NCBI GenBank assembly: GCA_038247995.1
Contig: JBBRUG010000150.1
Coordinates: 1 to 13,765 of the forward strand
Direction of reading: 5' to 3'
DNA from: JBBRUG01 sp038247995
GTDB taxonomy: Bacteria; Chloroflexota; Chloroflexia; Chloroflexales; Chloroflexaceae
Length of the DNA: 13,765 nt
This document shows positions 12,786 through 13,765 of the stretch, piece after piece. Within the stretch, counting starts at the first letter, position 1; the number at the start of each line of letters is the position of its first letter. Below the pieces are notes generated by a model. It ran no database searches and was not told where the DNA came from. It saw only the letters and a program-made list of their open reading frames with translations. Made by a program: the position numbers and the translations under genes.

Positions 12786-13765
12786 ATGGAGCCAGATCCT
12801 GCGCATAAACTCATAAATCTGATTCACCGTAGTTTGATGTGGATGCGTGATCGGATAACTGAAGCTGATCTGTACGAAGATCTAACCAATCTGGCTACAG
12901 TACTGCGCGATTTGCAGGCCGAGGGGCAAGCGCAAGCTGCCCTTCGCGAAGCGATCGGGACGCTGCTCCAACTTGATCTGATTCATCTGGCCAGGGTGGT
13001 CTTGCTTGGCCGGGCAACGCCGCCCAAAGCGGTTGTGTCTGGTTCGGCGCCCTATGTATGGCCGTTGCTGCTCATAACGGCAATTGTGGTCAGCTACTTT
13101 ATAGGCACAGTTTGTGGCCCAATACCAACAGGTACTTGTTTTCGATTTGTATGGAGTGCCCCGACGCCCATACCAACCCCGCAACCCGAAGCGCCGAGCC
13201 CGCATACTGTGCCCCAGAATACGGAAGGTTCGCTGGTGAGTGTTGAAGCAGCGACCGCTACAACAATGCGTACTGCCGACACCACAAGCACTGAGCAGGA
13301 TAGCTATGAAGATTTCCCAACAGCGCCAATACGAGCGTTGGTAGCGGATACTGCCACGCCAGTTCAAACGCCAATCAGGGCGACGATAACCCCATTACCA
13401 TCATCATCGCCAACGGCGTCGCTCTCAACTGCGCCTCTGACGCCAACCATAACCCAGGTGCTTGGCGAACTGCGCCCCCCGCTTGCTACCGTTGCGGCTG
13501 AGCCGTCGGCTCTACCGCCGACACCAACGGCTATGCCCAGCACAACGCCAACGCGCCCGCAAGAGGCCGCACCCGCTGTACCCGCTATAACACCAAGTAC
13601 AACGCCAATGCCGACGATCACGCCTAGCACAGTACCCAGTGCGACGCCTAGCGCAACGCCAACGGCGACGCCAAGCGCAACGCCAACGGCGACGCCTAGC
13701 GCAACGCCAACGGCGCCGCCCAGCGCACCGCCAACGGCGACGCCCCCCGCAACGCCAACGGCAGA
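12786..13765 (+). CDS. Single-pass membrane protein with Thr/Pro/Ser/Ala-rich exterior, truncated by window end
   Basis: ATG 12786 has AGAGG 9 nt upstream, and the frame is open to the last base (326 codons visible). Residues 1-80 are a helical, charged cytoplasmic part (KLINLIHRSLMWMRDRITEADLYEDL, LREAIGTLLQLDLIHLARVV). Residues about 89-108 (PYVWPLLLITAIVVSYFIGT) are the only membrane helix. It is followed by Cys110 and Cys118 and then a long Thr/Pro/Ser/Ala-rich stretch (APTPIPTPQP ... SATPTATP repeats). The lack of a cleavable signal and the N-terminal charge pattern suggest N-in, C-out. Such linkers usually hold an outer domain away from the membrane, but that domain lies beyond the window. 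Placement after sigma-like and XRE genes makes an anti-sigma or sensor role conceivable, though no known anti-sigma motif is seen. Confidence 0.75.
   Translation, partial: MEPDPAHKLINLIHRSLMWMRDRITEADLYEDLTNLATVLRDLQAEGQAQAALREAIGTLLQLDLIHLARVVLLGRATPPKAVVSGSAPYVWPLLLITAIVVSYFIGTVCGPIPTGTCFRFVWSAPTPIPTPQPEAPSPHTVPQNTEGSLVSVEAATATTMRTADTTSTEQDSYEDFPTAPIRALVADTATPVQTPIRATITPLPSSSPTASLSTAPLTPTITQVLGELRPPLATVAAEPSALPPTPTAMPSTTPTRPQEAAPAVPAITPSTTPMPTITPSTVPSATPSATPTATPSATPTATPSATPTAPPSAPPTATPPATPTA
13650..13765. repeat. 24-bp tandem repeat encoding SATPTATP
   Basis: Eight-codon units (Ser-Ala-Thr-Pro-Thr-Ala-Thr-Pro) start at 13650, 13674, 13698, 13722 and 13746. The first two are nearly identical at the DNA level and later units have small changes (Ala-Pro, Pro-Pro). 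The array continues past the window edge. Low-complexity linkers of this kind vary in length by slippage. Confidence 0.8.

Noticed and set aside
13364..13630. 88-residue Gly/Val-rich minus-strand ORF (MLGVIVGIGVVLG...)
   Set aside because: It is the complement of the Thr/Pro/Ala repeat coding region; membrane-like appearance comes from the repeat composition.

Overview
The window looks like a moderately GC-rich chromosomal segment of a Chloroflexota-type bacterium. That is an inference, not a database result. It rests on the secreted and membrane proteins with long Thr/Pro linkers, the FGE-sulfatase-fold domain, the REP-like GGGCGACC palindromes, and the GTTC-based micro-repeats between genes.

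Left part (1-1613): the 3' end of a protein with an FGE-sulfatase (formylglycine-generating-enzyme-like) fold is followed by about 190 bp of repeats. Next is an intact XerC/D-sized tyrosine recombinase on the minus strand. Just upstream of its start codon lies a 28-bp 11-6-11 site built like dif (inner ATAA/TTAT), a plausible crossover site for this recombinase.

Middle part (about 1884-5991): a decayed Tn7/Tn5053/Mu-type transposition module. Two unassigned or degenerate ORFs are followed by a TnsB/TniA-like transposase gene with a duplicated N-terminal DNA-binding domain. This gene is broken: the second half of the catalytic core is missing, the reading frame changes near 3920-3950, and a TAG lies at 4117. 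An apparently full-length TnsC/TniB-like AAA ATPase overlaps the transposase stop by one base. A strong inverted repeat follows, then two perfect plus one terminal partial copy of a 22-bp repeat ending in ...TGACA. This resembles a transposon end with transposase-binding sites. The end lies 17 bp from the 3' end of an intact tRNA-Arg(TCT) gene, which has its own promoter on the far side. No TnsA, TniQ/TnsD, Cas gene or CRISPR array is visible, and no matching left end was found.

Right part (5992-13765): ordinary host genes. These are a secreted DUF11/Ig-like protein, a group II PLP-dependent aromatic amino acid decarboxylase, and a divergently transcribed NAD(P)-dependent epimerase/reductase. 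Then come a tiny lipoprotein with perfect 33-bp internal repeats and a tiny two-helix membrane protein. Finally a three-gene co-directional block holds a sigma-70-like factor preceded by a 12-bp perfect hairpin, an XRE plus winged-helix regulator, and a single-pass membrane protein with a Thr/Pro-rich exterior that runs off the window. That block may be a surface-linked regulatory unit.
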